From Burkholderiales bacterium UBA1834 (GTDB lineage: Bacteria; Pseudomonadota; Gammaproteobacteria; Burkholderiales; Burkholderiaceae_C): DNA of 48,844 bases. Location of the stretch: contig DDJC01000034.1 in the NCBI GenBank assembly GCA_002339015.1, positions 1-48,844 on the forward strand, given 5' to 3'. Every line of letters starts with the position of its first letter. The first letter of the stretch is position 1. Under the pieces are notes generated by a model. That model did not search any database. It worked only from the letters and a program-made list of their open reading frames with translations, and had not been told where the DNA came from. This document shows, one piece after another, positions 8,666-16,656 of this stretch. A program made the translations under genes and the position numbers.

Positions 8666-8785
8666 CAGCCTTTTGGCGCCTCAGGTCAATACGGATGTCG
8701 TTTAACACTCATTCGAGGGGTGCTGCGGGTTAGCCCAAGGATCGGGTTTCTGTACGGTGGGACATCATCGGCGCGCGCCTGGATT

Positions 8786-8801
8786 TTGAACAAACGTTCA
8801 A
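8786..8801. promoter_or_regulatory. Inverted repeat TTGAAC-AAAC-GTTCAA
   Basis: A perfect 6-bp inverted repeat with a four-base spacer lies 58 bases upstream of the double-glycine peptide start, in the 194-base gap after metH. The half-site core ACGTTCA is repeated directly at 8801-8807. It is a plausible operator for the peptide gene. Confidence 0.45.
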
Positions 8802-8859
8802 CGTTCAGGCGGCAGACGCTTCGCATGAAAGCATTTACCCATACCTCAAGGAAACCAAG

Positions 8860-9039
8860 ATGAAAGTCCTCAGCAAGCAAGAGATTTCGCAGGTCAGTGG
8901 CGGCGAAAGCCTGATCGACGCCATCCACCGCTATGAGTGGAACAGCTACGGCGTGCCTCTGGCCAATGCCGCCATCTTCGCGTGGAACCTGTTCTCCACC
9001 ACCAAGGTGCCTTACCTGCAGCCGCTGCCCAAGCCCTGA
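8860..9039 (+). CDS. Small double-glycine-leader (bacteriocin-like) peptide precursor
   Basis: This is a 59-residue precursor. The leader MKVLSKQEISQVSGG has the pattern L-S-x-x-E-I-x-x-V-S-G-G recognised by C39-peptidase ABC exporters, so cleavage is expected after Gly15. That leaves a 44-residue core rich in aromatic and hydrophobic residues (for example AAIFAWNLF) and ending in PLPKP. It has no Cys, so no disulphide or lanthionine ring is possible. An AAGGA site at 8848-8852 sets the start. No exporter or immunity gene is recognised beside it. A GNAT-like gene faces it and shares its terminator. The role could be antibacterial or signalling; neither is shown. A second such peptide is at 20177. 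Confidence 0.72.
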   Translation: MKVLSKQEISQVSGGESLIDAIHRYEWNSYGVPLANAAIFAWNLFSTTKVPYLQPLPKP

Positions 9040-9058
9040 GCCGTCGGTAGAAAAAAAG

Positions 9059-9076
9059 GGGGGCCCGAAGGCCCCC
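9059..9076. terminator. Shared terminator of the peptide and GNAT-like genes
   Basis: A 7-bp perfect stem (GGGGGCC with GGCCCCC) closes a CGAA tetraloop. The A run at 9051-9057 gives a U tract on the minus strand, making it an intrinsic terminator for the minus-strand gene ending at 9112. It can also end plus-strand transcription of the peptide gene 20 bases away. Confidence 0.82.
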
Positions 9077-9111
9077 AAACTCTTCACCCCTAGAGAAATC
9101 GATCCAAAAGC

Positions 9112-9948
9112 TCACCCCATGGTGGCCCGATGCCGCGCCACCGCCTTGCCGAAGCTGGAGTCGGCCCATTGGTTGGCCAGACGACGACGCCAGCCCGCGC
9201 CAGACCGAGAAGGCTTGAACAGCAGCTTGAACACCTGCGGGGCGATCACCTGGAAGAAGGTGAGCAGATCAGCCCGCCCCACGCATGGCAGTTCGGTGCC
9301 GCGCGCCCACTGCGGGTTGCGCTGCTCGAAGAAGGCGATGTCGGTTTCCTGGCGCTGCTCTGCCGTGATCGGCGTGACATCGCTCTTGAGGCAGTTCGAC
9401 CCCTCGCCGAAATCCAGCACCATCGCGTCGCGGTCCAGCTTGCCCGGGAAGAGCTTGTCGCAGTAGGCCTCCACGATGTGCTTCATGTGCGGGTTGTCGC
9501 GCTCCGGGTGCGGGTAATAATCCGGGAAATTGCGCGACATCAGCAGGAAGGTCTTATACCCCTTGGAAATCAGGAACCAGTACTGCGGTGTGAAAGGATC
9601 CTTCAGGGCTTCCCAGACCAGCCTTTTCACGAAGGCGGCGTTCATGGCGCGGTTGCCCCAATATTCCTTTTCCAGGATGGTGTCGCCGCTGAAAATCCCG
9701 CGGATTTTCTTGCCGTCCACCTCCATGTGATAAATACCCATGGTGGAAAACCCGACGATGGCGTCGTCGATCTTGCGGCGGATGATGAAGGCGCCCGATT
9801 TGCGGCCCAGGTCCGACACGAACTGCTCCAGCGAGGTGTTCTCGTAGTAGCGGCAGAACACCTTGAACATTTCGCGCACCTCCTGCACAGAAATATGGTC
9901 CAGGCGGTGGTAGCGGGTATAGATTTTTGATTTGTGAAGAGCAGACAT
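9112..9948 (-). CDS. GNAT-like protein of unknown function
   Basis: I do not recognise the exact family of this 278-residue protein. The middle part looks like a GNAT acyltransferase fold: a strand with IVGFSTMGIYHMEVDGKKIR, then GIFSGDTILEKEYWGNRAM, where YWGNRA would be the acyl-CoA pyrophosphate loop, followed by a helix with FVKRLVWEAL. A hydrophobic patch near the C terminus (LLTFFQVIAPQVFKLLF) may touch a membrane or a lipid chain. The start at 9948 follows a GAGAGG site; the frame is open further upstream. A 16-bp palindrome lies exactly 94 bases before the start. The gene faces a double-glycine peptide, so peptide or lipid acylation is a possible but unproven role. Confidence 0.6.
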   Translation of the reverse strand: MSALHKSKIYTRYHRLDHISVQEVREMFKVFCRYYENTSLEQFVSDLGRKSGAFIIRRKIDDAIVGFSTMGIYHMEVDGKKIRGIFSGDTILEKEYWGNRAMNAAFVKRLVWEALKDPFTPQYWFLISKGYKTFLLMSRNFPDYYPHPERDNPHMKHIVEAYCDKLFPGKLDRDAMVLDFGEGSNCLKSDVTPITAEQRQETDIAFFEQRNPQWARGTELPCVGRADLLTFFQVIAPQVFKLLFKPSRSGAGWRRRLANQWADSSFGKAVARHRATMG

Positions 9949-10041
9949 CGAAACCTCTCGGGCTTGGCATCGAAATGCGTTGTCGATGGCGTCGATTGTT
10001 CTCGTACCCCGTTGCGCTGGTAACAGGGTGCTCCCTGAGGG

Positions 10042-10057
10042 CCCCCAAATAAGGGGG
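10042..10057. promoter_or_regulatory. 16-bp palindrome CCCCC-N6-GGGGG upstream of the GNAT-like gene
   Basis: CCCCCAAATAAGGGGG lies 94 bases upstream of the start codon at 9948. Its length and position match the site before the Slam operon (3865-3880). A shorter inverted repeat, CAGGG-TGCT-CCCTG, lies next to it at 10024-10037. No T run follows on either strand, so it is unlikely to be the ybeY terminator. Confidence 0.55.
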
Positions 10058-10173
10058 TAAAACCGCGTGATCAATTCACGGTTTGATGTGCTCCGTTATT
10101 TTCTGAAAACCGCGCGGTATTTTCAAACGCTTGTTCGTGTGTTATTTCCGCCCGGGGTCTCCGGACAGCGCAT

Positions 10174-10614
10174 TCACGCGGCGTAGGGATCGTCGAAACC
10201 CAGCGCGGCCAGGATCTCGCGCTCCCGCGCCTCCATGGCCTCGGCTTCTTCGGGATCCTCATGGTCCCAGCCCTGGGCGTGCAGGGCGCCGTGCACCAGC
10301 ATGTGCGCGTAGTGCGCCTCCAGCGTCTTGCGCTGCTCCTGGGCCTCGCGCTCGATCACCGGGGCGCAGATGATCAGGTCGGCCATCACCACCGGCTCGG
10401 TGGCGTAGTCGAAGGTGAGCACATTGGTGGCGTAGTCCTTGTGCCGGTAGTCGCGGTTCAGGGCCTGGCCCTCATCGGCGTCCACCAGGCGCACGGCGAT
10501 CTCCGCATCGGCTTCGAGCGCGGCACGGATCCAGCGGGCCACCTTGTGACGGGGCAGGTGCGCGCGGTGGCGTTTGTCAGCGAACTGCAGGCTGAGCGAC
10601 AGGGACGGCTTCAT
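10174..10614 (-). CDS. ybeY: Endoribonuclease YbeY (16S rRNA maturation)
   Basis: This zinc-dependent RNase is needed for 16S rRNA 3'-end maturation and ribosome quality control. The 146-residue protein carries the signature HGALHAQGWDH, with metal ligands His108, His112 and His118, and the upstream segment NRDYRHKDYATNVLTF typical of the family. The start is nine bases after the stop of the PhoH-like gene, so the two are co-transcribed, as in many proteobacteria. The usual downstream corC/lnt genes are absent here; a 225-base gap leads to the GNAT-like gene. Confidence 0.96.
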   Translation of the reverse strand: MKPSLSLSLQFADKRHRAHLPRHKVARWIRAALEADAEIAVRLVDADEGQALNRDYRHKDYATNVLTFDYATEPVVMADLIICAPVIEREAQEQRKTLEAHYAHMLVHGALHAQGWDHEDPEEAEAMEAREREILAALGFDDPYAA

Positions 10615-10623
10615 GCGGGGGGC

Positions 10624-11670
10624 TTACGCGGGAGATTTGACGTGGCCGGCGGCATCAGGCGCAGCCGGCTCGGGGGTGTTCTGGAAACGGTCGTAGGCTT
10701 CGACGATGCGGGCCACCAGCGGATGGCGCACCACATCCGATGCGCCGAACTGCGTGAAGGCCACGCCTTTCACGCGCTTGAGCACCTGGCGTGCCTCGAT
10801 CAGGCCGCTCTTGGTGCCCTTGGGCAGGTCGATCTGGCTGACATCGCCCGTGACCACGGCCTTGGTGCCGAAGCCGATGCGGGTCAGGAACATCTTCATC
10901 TGCTCAGGCGTGGTGTTCTGCGCCTCATCGAGGATGACGAAGGCATGGTTCAGCGTGCGCCCGCGCATGAAGGCCAGCGGGGCGACCTCGATCAGACCCT
11001 TCTCGAAAGCCTTGGTGACGCGGTCGAAGCCCATCAGGTCGTACAGCGCGTCGTACAGCGGGCGCAGGTAGGGGTCGACCTTCTGCGACAGATCGCCCGG
11101 CAGGAAGCCCAGGCGCTCGCCCGCCTCCACGGCCGGGCGCGTGAGCACGATGCGCTGCACGGCGCTGCGCTCCAGCGCATCGACCGCGCAGGCCACGGCC
11201 AGGAAGGTCTTGCCCGTGCCGGCCGGGCCGATGCCGAAGCTCAGGTCGTGGCCCATGATGTTCTTGAGGTACTGCACCTGGTTGGGCGTGCGGCCCTGCA
11301 GGTCCGCGCGGCGGGTGTGCAGGGTGGGGCCTTCGGCCGCATCGTCAGTGGTGGCGCCAGGCGCGGCCTTGGCGCCGCTGCTGCGCCGGGCCGAGCCGCC
11401 CGGCGCCCCCGATGCCTGCTGTGCCTGGGCGATGGCCAACTGCACCGTTTCGGCCGAAAGGGGGCGGCCCGCCCTGGCATACAGCGCTTCCAGCAGATCC
11501 AGCACCTGTTGCGCCTGAGCCTTGGGGCCATCGATGCGAAAGGCCTCGCCCCGCCGCGCCACCTTCACGTCAAAGGCGGCCTCGATGGTGCGGAGGTGGT
11601 CGTCCATGGGGCCGCACAGATGGGCCAGGCGGGCGTTGTCGGGGGGAGTGAAGCTGTGGCGCAAGGGCAT
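10624..11670 (-). CDS. ybeZ: PhoH-like ATPase YbeZ
   Basis: This P-loop ATPase of the PhoH family acts with YbeY on RNA. With the ATG at 11670 the product is 348 residues; the frame is open to 11772, but the upstream part does not resemble the family. The Walker A motif GPAGTGKT is at 148-155 and Walker B is VILDEAQN. The segment ALMFRRGR-like AFMRGRTLNHAF and the sensor-type VTGDVSQID follow. A low-complexity Ala/Gly linker near residues 85-115 separates the N-terminal RNA-binding-like part from the ATPase. It precedes ybeY by nine bases in the same operon and is divergent from the histidine kinase gene, with about 157 bases between the two starts. Confidence 0.93.
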   Translation of the reverse strand: MPLRHSFTPPDNARLAHLCGPMDDHLRTIEAAFDVKVARRGEAFRIDGPKAQAQQVLDLLEALYARAGRPLSAETVQLAIAQAQQASGAPGGSARRSSGAKAAPGATTDDAAEGPTLHTRRADLQGRTPNQVQYLKNIMGHDLSFGIGPAGTGKTFLAVACAVDALERSAVQRIVLTRPAVEAGERLGFLPGDLSQKVDPYLRPLYDALYDLMGFDRVTKAFEKGLIEVAPLAFMRGRTLNHAFVILDEAQNTTPEQMKMFLTRIGFGTKAVVTGDVSQIDLPKGTKSGLIEARQVLKRVKGVAFTQFGASDVVRHPLVARIVEAYDRFQNTPEPAAPDAAGHVKSPA

Positions 11671-11827
11671 CGGGTGGGCGATGGTTCGGGGGGGATCGTG
11701 CAAGATGGCCCCTAAATTGTCGCTTGCCCTGGGTTTCCTGGTGTGACATCTGCCGCAGAATCCACCACACATGCCCGGCCACCCAGGTTCAGCGGGCTGG
11801 CGTCTTTTTCAAGAAGCAGTCGAGCAC

Positions 11828-13960
11828 ATGGTTCTACAGCGGTGGCAACAATGGTGGGCAAGAGCCAGTGGGCGATGGGCTGCCACCACGCTCCCGGGCG
11901 GCATGCCCGAGGAGGAGATCGCTTCCTCGCGCCTGATGGCGCTGGGCACGATGATGCTGGGCCTCTTGCTGGCCTGGGTCGTGGCCTGGGCGATCGTGGC
12001 GCTCAACCGCACCGCCGGCGGCGCCGAGGATGGGCGCGCCGACCCTGAGCACCTGCACGGCGTGGCCCTGCGCGGGGCCTGGACGGCCATCACCACCGGC
12101 CGCAGCTCGGGCGGGGTGTTCCCATCGCAGGCTTCGGGCCAGGTCACCACCCTGCCGGATGAATGGGCGCGCACGCGGCCGGGCTTCGATGGCAGCGTCT
12201 GGTACCGCTTCCAGTTCGAGCGGCCCCAGCGCCTGTCGCCCGAGGTGCTGCTGGCAGCGTATGTGGAGCGCGCCTGCTCGGCCGTGGAGGTGCAACTCAA
12301 TGGGCAGTTGCTCTACCGCGCCGGCCGCGTGGGCCAGCCCATCGCCACGCAGTGTTACCAGTCGCACGTGGTGCCGCTGCCAGCCTTCTTGCTGCGCGCT
12401 GGCGAGAACCACCTCGATGTGAAGGTGTCCGGCCACCCGCTGGACAAGGTCACCGCACGGCAGCGTGCCGGTGGCCTGGGCGCCGTGCGCATCGGCACCT
12501 GGGGCGACCTGAGCGATCTGCACGACGAGCAGACCTTCTGGTCCGTCACCGTCTCGCAGATCATCGGCGGCATCCTGGCCGTGCTGGGCGTGTTCGCGCT
12601 GGGCCTGGGCTGGGTGAGGCGCCTGGCCTACCTGGGCCACTTCGCCATGCTCACGCTCAGCTGGGCCCTGCTCACGGGCCGCTTCTGGCTCACGGACGTG
12701 CCCCTGCCCAACACGGTGCTGGAGGTGGTGATCGCCTGCCTGTTCGCGCCGATGGCGGCTTTCGCCGTGAAGTTCCTGCTGGGCTATGCGGGGCATGGAC
12801 TGCACGGCCCCAATGCGCCGGGCCGTGAGCGTCTGGTCAACCGCATCCTGTGGGCGCAGGTGCTGCTGATGCCCCTCACGCTGTGGCTGGGCCATGGCAA
12901 CCTCTTCATCGTCAGCCGCCTGTGGTACCTGGTGCTGGCGCTGGAGGTGTTCGCCGCCATCGTGTACTTCCTGTGGTTCGCGGGCCGCTCGCGCCGCGCC
13001 GAGTTCTGGCTGATGAGCGGCACGCTGGGCGTGACCTCGGCGCTGGTCGGCATCGAGCTGTTCTTCCAGCATCGCCTGATCCACATGTGGGGCTGGAACG
13101 CCACCTACTTCGTGATGCCCATGCTGTTCGCGGCGGTGTCCTTCCGGCTGATCCAGGTGTATGCCCGCGCGCTGCAGACCGCCGAGGGCGCGCGCCAGCA
13201 GCTCGAGCGCCGCGTGCAGGAGATCAGCAGCGAGATCGAGCGCAACTTCACGCAGATCGCCGAGCTGCGCGTCGAGCAGATCGCCGAGAAGGAGCGCAAG
13301 CGCATCGCCGCCGACCTGCACGACGACCTGGGCGCCAAGCTGCTCACCATCGTGCACACCAGCGACAACGACCGCATCTCCTCGCTGGCGCGCGAGGCGC
13401 TCGAGGAGATGCGCCTGTCGGTGCGGGGCCTGACGGGCCGCCCGATGCGCCTGCCCGATGCGCTGGCCGACTGGCGCGCCGAGGTGGTCTCGCGCCTGGG
13501 CCAGGCCGGCATCGAGGTGGAATGGCGCCACCCGATGGACGTGATGGACGAGCCACTGTCCGCCCGCACCTACGTGCAGACCACCCGCATCATCCGCGAG
13601 GCGGTCAGCAACGTCATCAAGCACAGCCAGGCCTCGCACGTGGTGATCCACTGCGAGGTGGGCACGCACGATTTCCAGATCGTCATCCAGGACAACGGCA
13701 AGGGCATCCCGCTGGAGCTCGACGGACGGCTCGACCGCGGCCATGGCATGGCCAGCATGAAGCACCGTGCCAAGCAGCTCAACGGGCAGTGCCTGGTCGA
13801 ATCCGGTCCGGGATTCGGCACCGTGATCCGCCTGAACCTGCCGCTGGAGATCGAAACCGTGGCATCCGCGCTATCTCACGGGGCCTCAACCCCCCGCAAA
13901 GGCGCTGCGGCTGCTAGCATCCCTGTTCAGACCCCTGGGGGTAACCCCAATGCTTATTGA
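11828..13960 (+). CDS. 7TM sensor histidine kinase (7TMR-DISM type, HisKA_3)
   Basis: The product has one N-terminal membrane helix, a periplasmic jelly-roll-like domain (SVWYRFQFERPQ, VEVQLNGQLLYRAG, LLRAGENHLDVKVSG), seven membrane helices, a coiled-coil linker and a NarX-type kinase core. The phosphoacceptor is His498 in ADLHDDLGAKLL. The ATPase part has the N box REAVSNVIKHSQA, G1 QDNGKGI and G2 HGMASMKHRAKQLNG, so it should be active. I chose ATG 11828 (710 residues); the frame extends upstream to about 11771. The cognate LuxR-type regulator follows after 14 bases. The periplasmic fold suggests recognition of a carbohydrate-like or small organic ligand, which is inference. Confidence 0.92.
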   Translation: MVLQRWQQWWARASGRWAATTLPGGMPEEEIASSRLMALGTMMLGLLLAWVVAWAIVALNRTAGGAEDGRADPEHLHGVALRGAWTAITTGRSSGGVFPSQASGQVTTLPDEWARTRPGFDGSVWYRFQFERPQRLSPEVLLAAYVERACSAVEVQLNGQLLYRAGRVGQPIATQCYQSHVVPLPAFLLRAGENHLDVKVSGHPLDKVTARQRAGGLGAVRIGTWGDLSDLHDEQTFWSVTVSQIIGGILAVLGVFALGLGWVRRLAYLGHFAMLTLSWALLTGRFWLTDVPLPNTVLEVVIACLFAPMAAFAVKFLLGYAGHGLHGPNAPGRERLVNRILWAQVLLMPLTLWLGHGNLFIVSRLWYLVLALEVFAAIVYFLWFAGRSRRAEFWLMSGTLGVTSALVGIELFFQHRLIHMWGWNATYFVMPMLFAAVSFRLIQVYARALQTAEGARQQLERRVQEISSEIERNFTQIAELRVEQIAEKERKRIAADLHDDLGAKLLTIVHTSDNDRISSLAREALEEMRLSVRGLTGRPMRLPDALADWRAEVVSRLGQAGIEVEWRHPMDVMDEPLSARTYVQTTRIIREAVSNVIKHSQASHVVIHCEVGTHDFQIVIQDNGKGIPLELDGRLDRGHGMASMKHRAKQLNGQCLVESGPGFGTVIRLNLPLEIETVASALSHGASTPRKGAAAASIPVQTPGGNPNAY

Positions 13961-13974
13961 ATGAGGCCCTGGCC

Positions 13975-14646
13975 ATGAAGCAAATCCTGTTGCTCGAAGA
14001 CTTGCCCGAGATCCGTGCCTGGCTCAAGACACTGGCCCTCCAGGTGTTCCCCGGTGCGCAGATCCACGAGAGCGCCCGCATCCACGACGCGCTGCAGCTC
14101 GTCAACGCCATGCGCTTTGACGTGGCGCTGTGCGACCTGGGGCTGCCCGATGGCTCCGGCGTCGAGGTGGTGCAGGCCCTGCGCGACAAGCAGCCCGATG
14201 TGCAGTCGGTCGTCGTCACCATCCATGATGACGATGAGCACCTGTTCCCCGCGCTGCAGGCCGGTGCCTTCGGCTACCTGCTGAAAGAGCAGTCGCGCGA
14301 GCAACTGGCCGAGCAGCTGCAGCGCATCGCCCAGGGCGAGCCGCCGCTGTCGCCCTCGATCGCCCGCCGCGTGATCCAGTACTTCACCGCCCAGGCCCGC
14401 ATGCAGCCGCAGCACGTGGGCAACGATGCCGATTCCGTGACACCGCACGTGCAGCTCACCGAGCGCGAAAACGAGGTGCTGCTGCGCGTGGCCAAGGGCT
14501 TCACGCTGCCCGAGATCGGCCAGCAGCTCAATCTGTCGCGCCACACCATCGCGGATTACGTCAAGCAGATCTACCGCAAGCTCAATGTGTCGTCGCGCGC
14601 CGAGGCCGCGCTGGAAGCACAGCGCCTGGGGCTGTTCCGCCGATGA
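13975..14646 (+). CDS. NarL/FixJ-type response regulator
   Basis: The 223-residue regulator has an N-terminal receiver with acidic pocket Glu8-Asp9, phosphoacceptor Asp54 (CDLGLPDGSG), Thr82 and Lys104. The C-terminal LuxR-type helix-turn-helix has LTERENEVLLRVAKGFTLPEIGQQL and VKQIYRKLNVSSRAEA. ATG 13975, preceded by GAGG, is chosen over an upstream TTG at 13957. It sits 14 bases after the kinase gene, so the pair form one two-component system. Its last four bases overlap the start of ruvA (ATGA), which suggests translational coupling. Regulators of this class often bind short inverted repeats; the CCCCY-N6-RGGGG sites in this window are possible targets, untested. Confidence 0.94.
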   Translation: MKQILLLEDLPEIRAWLKTLALQVFPGAQIHESARIHDALQLVNAMRFDVALCDLGLPDGSGVEVVQALRDKQPDVQSVVVTIHDDDEHLFPALQAGAFGYLLKEQSREQLAEQLQRIAQGEPPLSPSIARRVIQYFTAQARMQPQHVGNDADSVTPHVQLTERENEVLLRVAKGFTLPEIGQQLNLSRHTIADYVKQIYRKLNVSSRAEAALEAQRLGLFRR

Positions 14647-15221
14647 TCTCCCGGTTGACGGGCGTGCTGGCCGACAAGGCCCCGCCCAGCGTGCTGGTCG
14701 ACGTGAACGGCGTCGGCTACGAGGTGCAGGTGCCGATGAGCACCTTCTACAACCTGCCGGAGACCGGCGCCAGGGTGACCCTGCTCACGCAGTTCATCGT
14801 CCGTGAGGACGCGCAGCTGCTGTACGGCTTTCTCACCAGCGCCGAGCGCGAATCCTTCCGTGAGCTGGTCAAGATCAGCGGCGTGGGCCCGCGCATTGCC
14901 CTGAGCGTGCTCTCGGGCCTGACTTCCAATGACCTGGCCCAGGCCGTGGCCACACAGGACACCGCCCGCCTGACCAAGGTGCCCGGCATCGGCAAGAAGA
15001 CGGCCGAGCGCCTGCTGCTGGAGCTCAAGGGCAAGCTGGCACCGGCGCTGGACGTGCCGGCCGATGCCGCGGCCGGTGGCGAATCGCACGCCGACATCCT
15101 GCAGGCGCTGATGGCGCTGGGCTACTCTGACAAAGAGGCCCGCGCCGCGCTCAAGGCCCTGCCGCCCGAGGTGGGCGTGAGCGAAGGCATCAAGCAGGCG
15201 CTGCGTGCCCTGACCCGCTGA
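14643..15221 (+). CDS. ruvA: Holliday junction DNA helicase subunit RuvA
   Basis: RuvA binds four-way junctions and loads the RuvB motor for branch migration. The 192-residue length is normal. Domain I opens MISRLTGVLADKAPPSVLVDVNGVGYEV; domain II has two helix-hairpin-helix motifs (VKISGVGPRIALSVLSG and TKVPGIGKKTAERLLLELK); domain III is the C-terminal three-helix part (DILQALMALGYSDKEARAALK). The start overlaps the stop of the response-regulator gene by four bases, an unusual neighbour, since ruvA normally follows ruvC or precedes ruvB. No ruvB lies within this window. Confidence 0.97.
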   Translation: MISRLTGVLADKAPPSVLVDVNGVGYEVQVPMSTFYNLPETGARVTLLTQFIVREDAQLLYGFLTSAERESFRELVKISGVGPRIALSVLSGLTSNDLAQAVATQDTARLTKVPGIGKKTAERLLLELKGKLAPALDVPADAAAGGESHADILQALMALGYSDKEARAALKALPPEVGVSEGIKQALRALTR

Positions 15222-15289
15222 CAAGCCCTTACCAGCGCATGTGGCCGATGCCACAGGGCGCTGCCGGATTCAGGGCATGATAGAGGGCT

Positions 15290-16354
15290 ATGTGCTTCGT
15301 GAGTTCACCCCGGCAGGCGGCCCGCGCCGCCATGGCGGTGCTGGTTCCGGTATTCATGTGGGCGGCGGTTCCTGGCCTGGTGGCCGCCGCGCCGCAGGCC
15401 GCAGCGTCCGCTTCATCCCCCGCCACGGCTGCCAAGCCCGCCAAACCTGCGGCGGCGCGGACCAACAACATGACGGTCAGGCCTTCGGTAGCCCCCCTGG
15501 TCAACAAGCCGACCGTGCTGGGCAAGCCCGCCGCTGAGCCCGCCCGAGGCAAGGCCGTGCTGCCCACGTCGCCGGCCTTGTCGCGCACCGTGGCCATTCC
15601 CACCACGCAGGCCTTCTGCGAGCAGAGTGTCAAACGCCTGCCCAGTGTCGGACCGGCGCTGTGCCGTGGCGCGCAGCTCACCGACAACGGCGGGCGCTCC
15701 GTGCAGGGACAGCCCTTCTACCAGCGCGATGTGGTCTCGCCCAACCCGCAGCTCAAGGTGCTGGTGATCGGTGGCATCCACGGCGATGAGCTGTCCTCCA
15801 CTTCGCTGGTGCTGCACTGGATTCAACACGCCTCGCAGACGCCGGCCAACGTGCACTGGCGCTTCGTGCCGCTGGTCAATCCCGACGGCATGCTGCGCGA
15901 TGTGCCGCGCCGCACCAACTCGCGCGGGGTGGACCTGAACCGCAACTTCCCGACGCCCAACTGGGACAAGGAAGCGCCCTTTTACTGGAAGGGCCGCACC
16001 CGCAGCGATCCGCGTCGCTACCCCGGCCCCAAGTCACTGTCGGAGCCCGAGAGCAGGTGGGTGCACGACGAGATGGAGCGCTGGAAGCCCGACCTGATCG
16101 TGTCGGTGCACGCACCCTACGGCGTGCTCGATTTCGACGGCCCGACCTCGCCGCCGCAGCGTCTGGGGCGCCTGTACCTGGACCAGGTCGGCATCTTCCC
16201 GGGCAGCCTGGGCAACTTCGGCGGCGTGCACAAGCGCGTGCCGGTGGTCACCATCGAGCTGCCCAGCGCGATCCGCACCCCGCAGGAGGCCGAGATGCGC
16301 CAGATGTGGCTCGACCTCCTGCGCTGGATGGGCGAGAGGCTGGGGGCGAATTGA
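15290..16354 (+). CDS. Exported M14-family zinc peptidase (MpaA-like)
   Basis: This 354-residue protein is a predicted exported metallopeptidase of the M14 family, close to murein tripeptide amidases. A hydrophobic segment at about residues 14-33 acts as signal peptide or anchor and is followed by an Ala/Pro-rich linker to about residue 100. The catalytic domain has the zinc ligands His164 and Glu167 (GGIHGDE) and His274 (VSVHAPYG), the substrate-binding Asn217-Arg218 (GVDLNRNFP), and the general base Glu323 (TIELPSA). All key residues are present. The likely role is trimming cell-wall peptides. An ATG at 15332 is an alternative start. It stands alone between ruvA and a repeat-rich gap. Confidence 0.88.
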   Translation: MCFVSSPRQAARAAMAVLVPVFMWAAVPGLVAAAPQAAASASSPATAAKPAKPAAARTNNMTVRPSVAPLVNKPTVLGKPAAEPARGKAVLPTSPALSRTVAIPTTQAFCEQSVKRLPSVGPALCRGAQLTDNGGRSVQGQPFYQRDVVSPNPQLKVLVIGGIHGDELSSTSLVLHWIQHASQTPANVHWRFVPLVNPDGMLRDVPRRTNSRGVDLNRNFPTPNWDKEAPFYWKGRTRSDPRRYPGPKSLSEPESRWVHDEMERWKPDLIVSVHAPYGVLDFDGPTSPPQRLGRLYLDQVGIFPGSLGNFGGVHKRVPVVTIELPSAIRTPQEAEMRQMWLDLLRWMGERLGAN

Positions 16355-16384
16355 TTTGCTTCTCCCTTTGGGGGGTTGGAGCGT

Positions 16385-16534
16385 CGGGGTGGAGGCGATG
16401 GGTGCCTGACTTCGGCCCACGCTCGCGGGGCATCACCGCGCGCCGCCACCGTCACCCCTTGAACATCGGCCAGGCAGTTGCCGGTCATGCAACCGCGAAT
16501 GGGGCCTGCGCAGGCACCCATCGCCTCCACCCCG
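16385..16534 (+). repeat. Structured repeat, unit 1 (24-bp closing stem, conserved core)
   Basis: The 24 bases at 16385-16408 are perfectly complementary to 16511-16534 and enclose a core of about 100 bases. Two core blocks recur in inverted orientation in unit 2: 16413-16437 equals the reverse complement of 16750-16774 (25 of 25), and 16492-16511 equals that of 16675-16694 (20 of 20). The sequence between the blocks is related but diverged. The stem sequence differs from that of unit 2, yet both pair. No open reading frame here resembles a protein. It could be a structured RNA or a REP-like mobile hairpin. Confidence 0.75.
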
Positions 16535-16583
16535 CGACACATTAGGGCGTGCGGAGAAGAAATCAATCGCTTGGGGTGGGGTA

Positions 16584-16604
16584 GCGGTCGGTTGTACCGA
16601 CCGC
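16584..16604. repeat. Palindrome between the two structured repeats
   Basis: GCGGTCGGT and ACCGACCGC form a perfect 9-bp stem with a TGT loop, placed between the two large repeat units. A further imperfect GC hairpin follows at about 16607-16627. These resemble REP-type intergenic palindromes. No T run follows, so I do not call a terminator. Confidence 0.6.
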
Positions 16605-16656
16605 GTCGGGCGCGCGTCGCGCACCCGAGTGAGCGCCGCCACAGCGTTGCGGGGCG

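Noticed and set aside
10024..10057. The G/C palindromes after ybeY as a terminator
   Set aside because: No T run follows on the minus strand, and the same palindrome type occurs between divergent genes where no terminator is expected.
11834..13765. A 643-codon open frame on the minus strand opposite the histidine kinase gene
   Set aside because: The product is rich in Ala, Gly, Arg and His without domains. It is a by-product of high GC content; the plus-strand kinase has all family motifs.
13931..13947. ACCCCTGGGGGTAACCCC-like sequence near the start of the response-regulator gene as another member of the palindrome family
   Set aside because: It lies inside the kinase coding sequence and its arms are spaced differently from the 5-6-5 sites.
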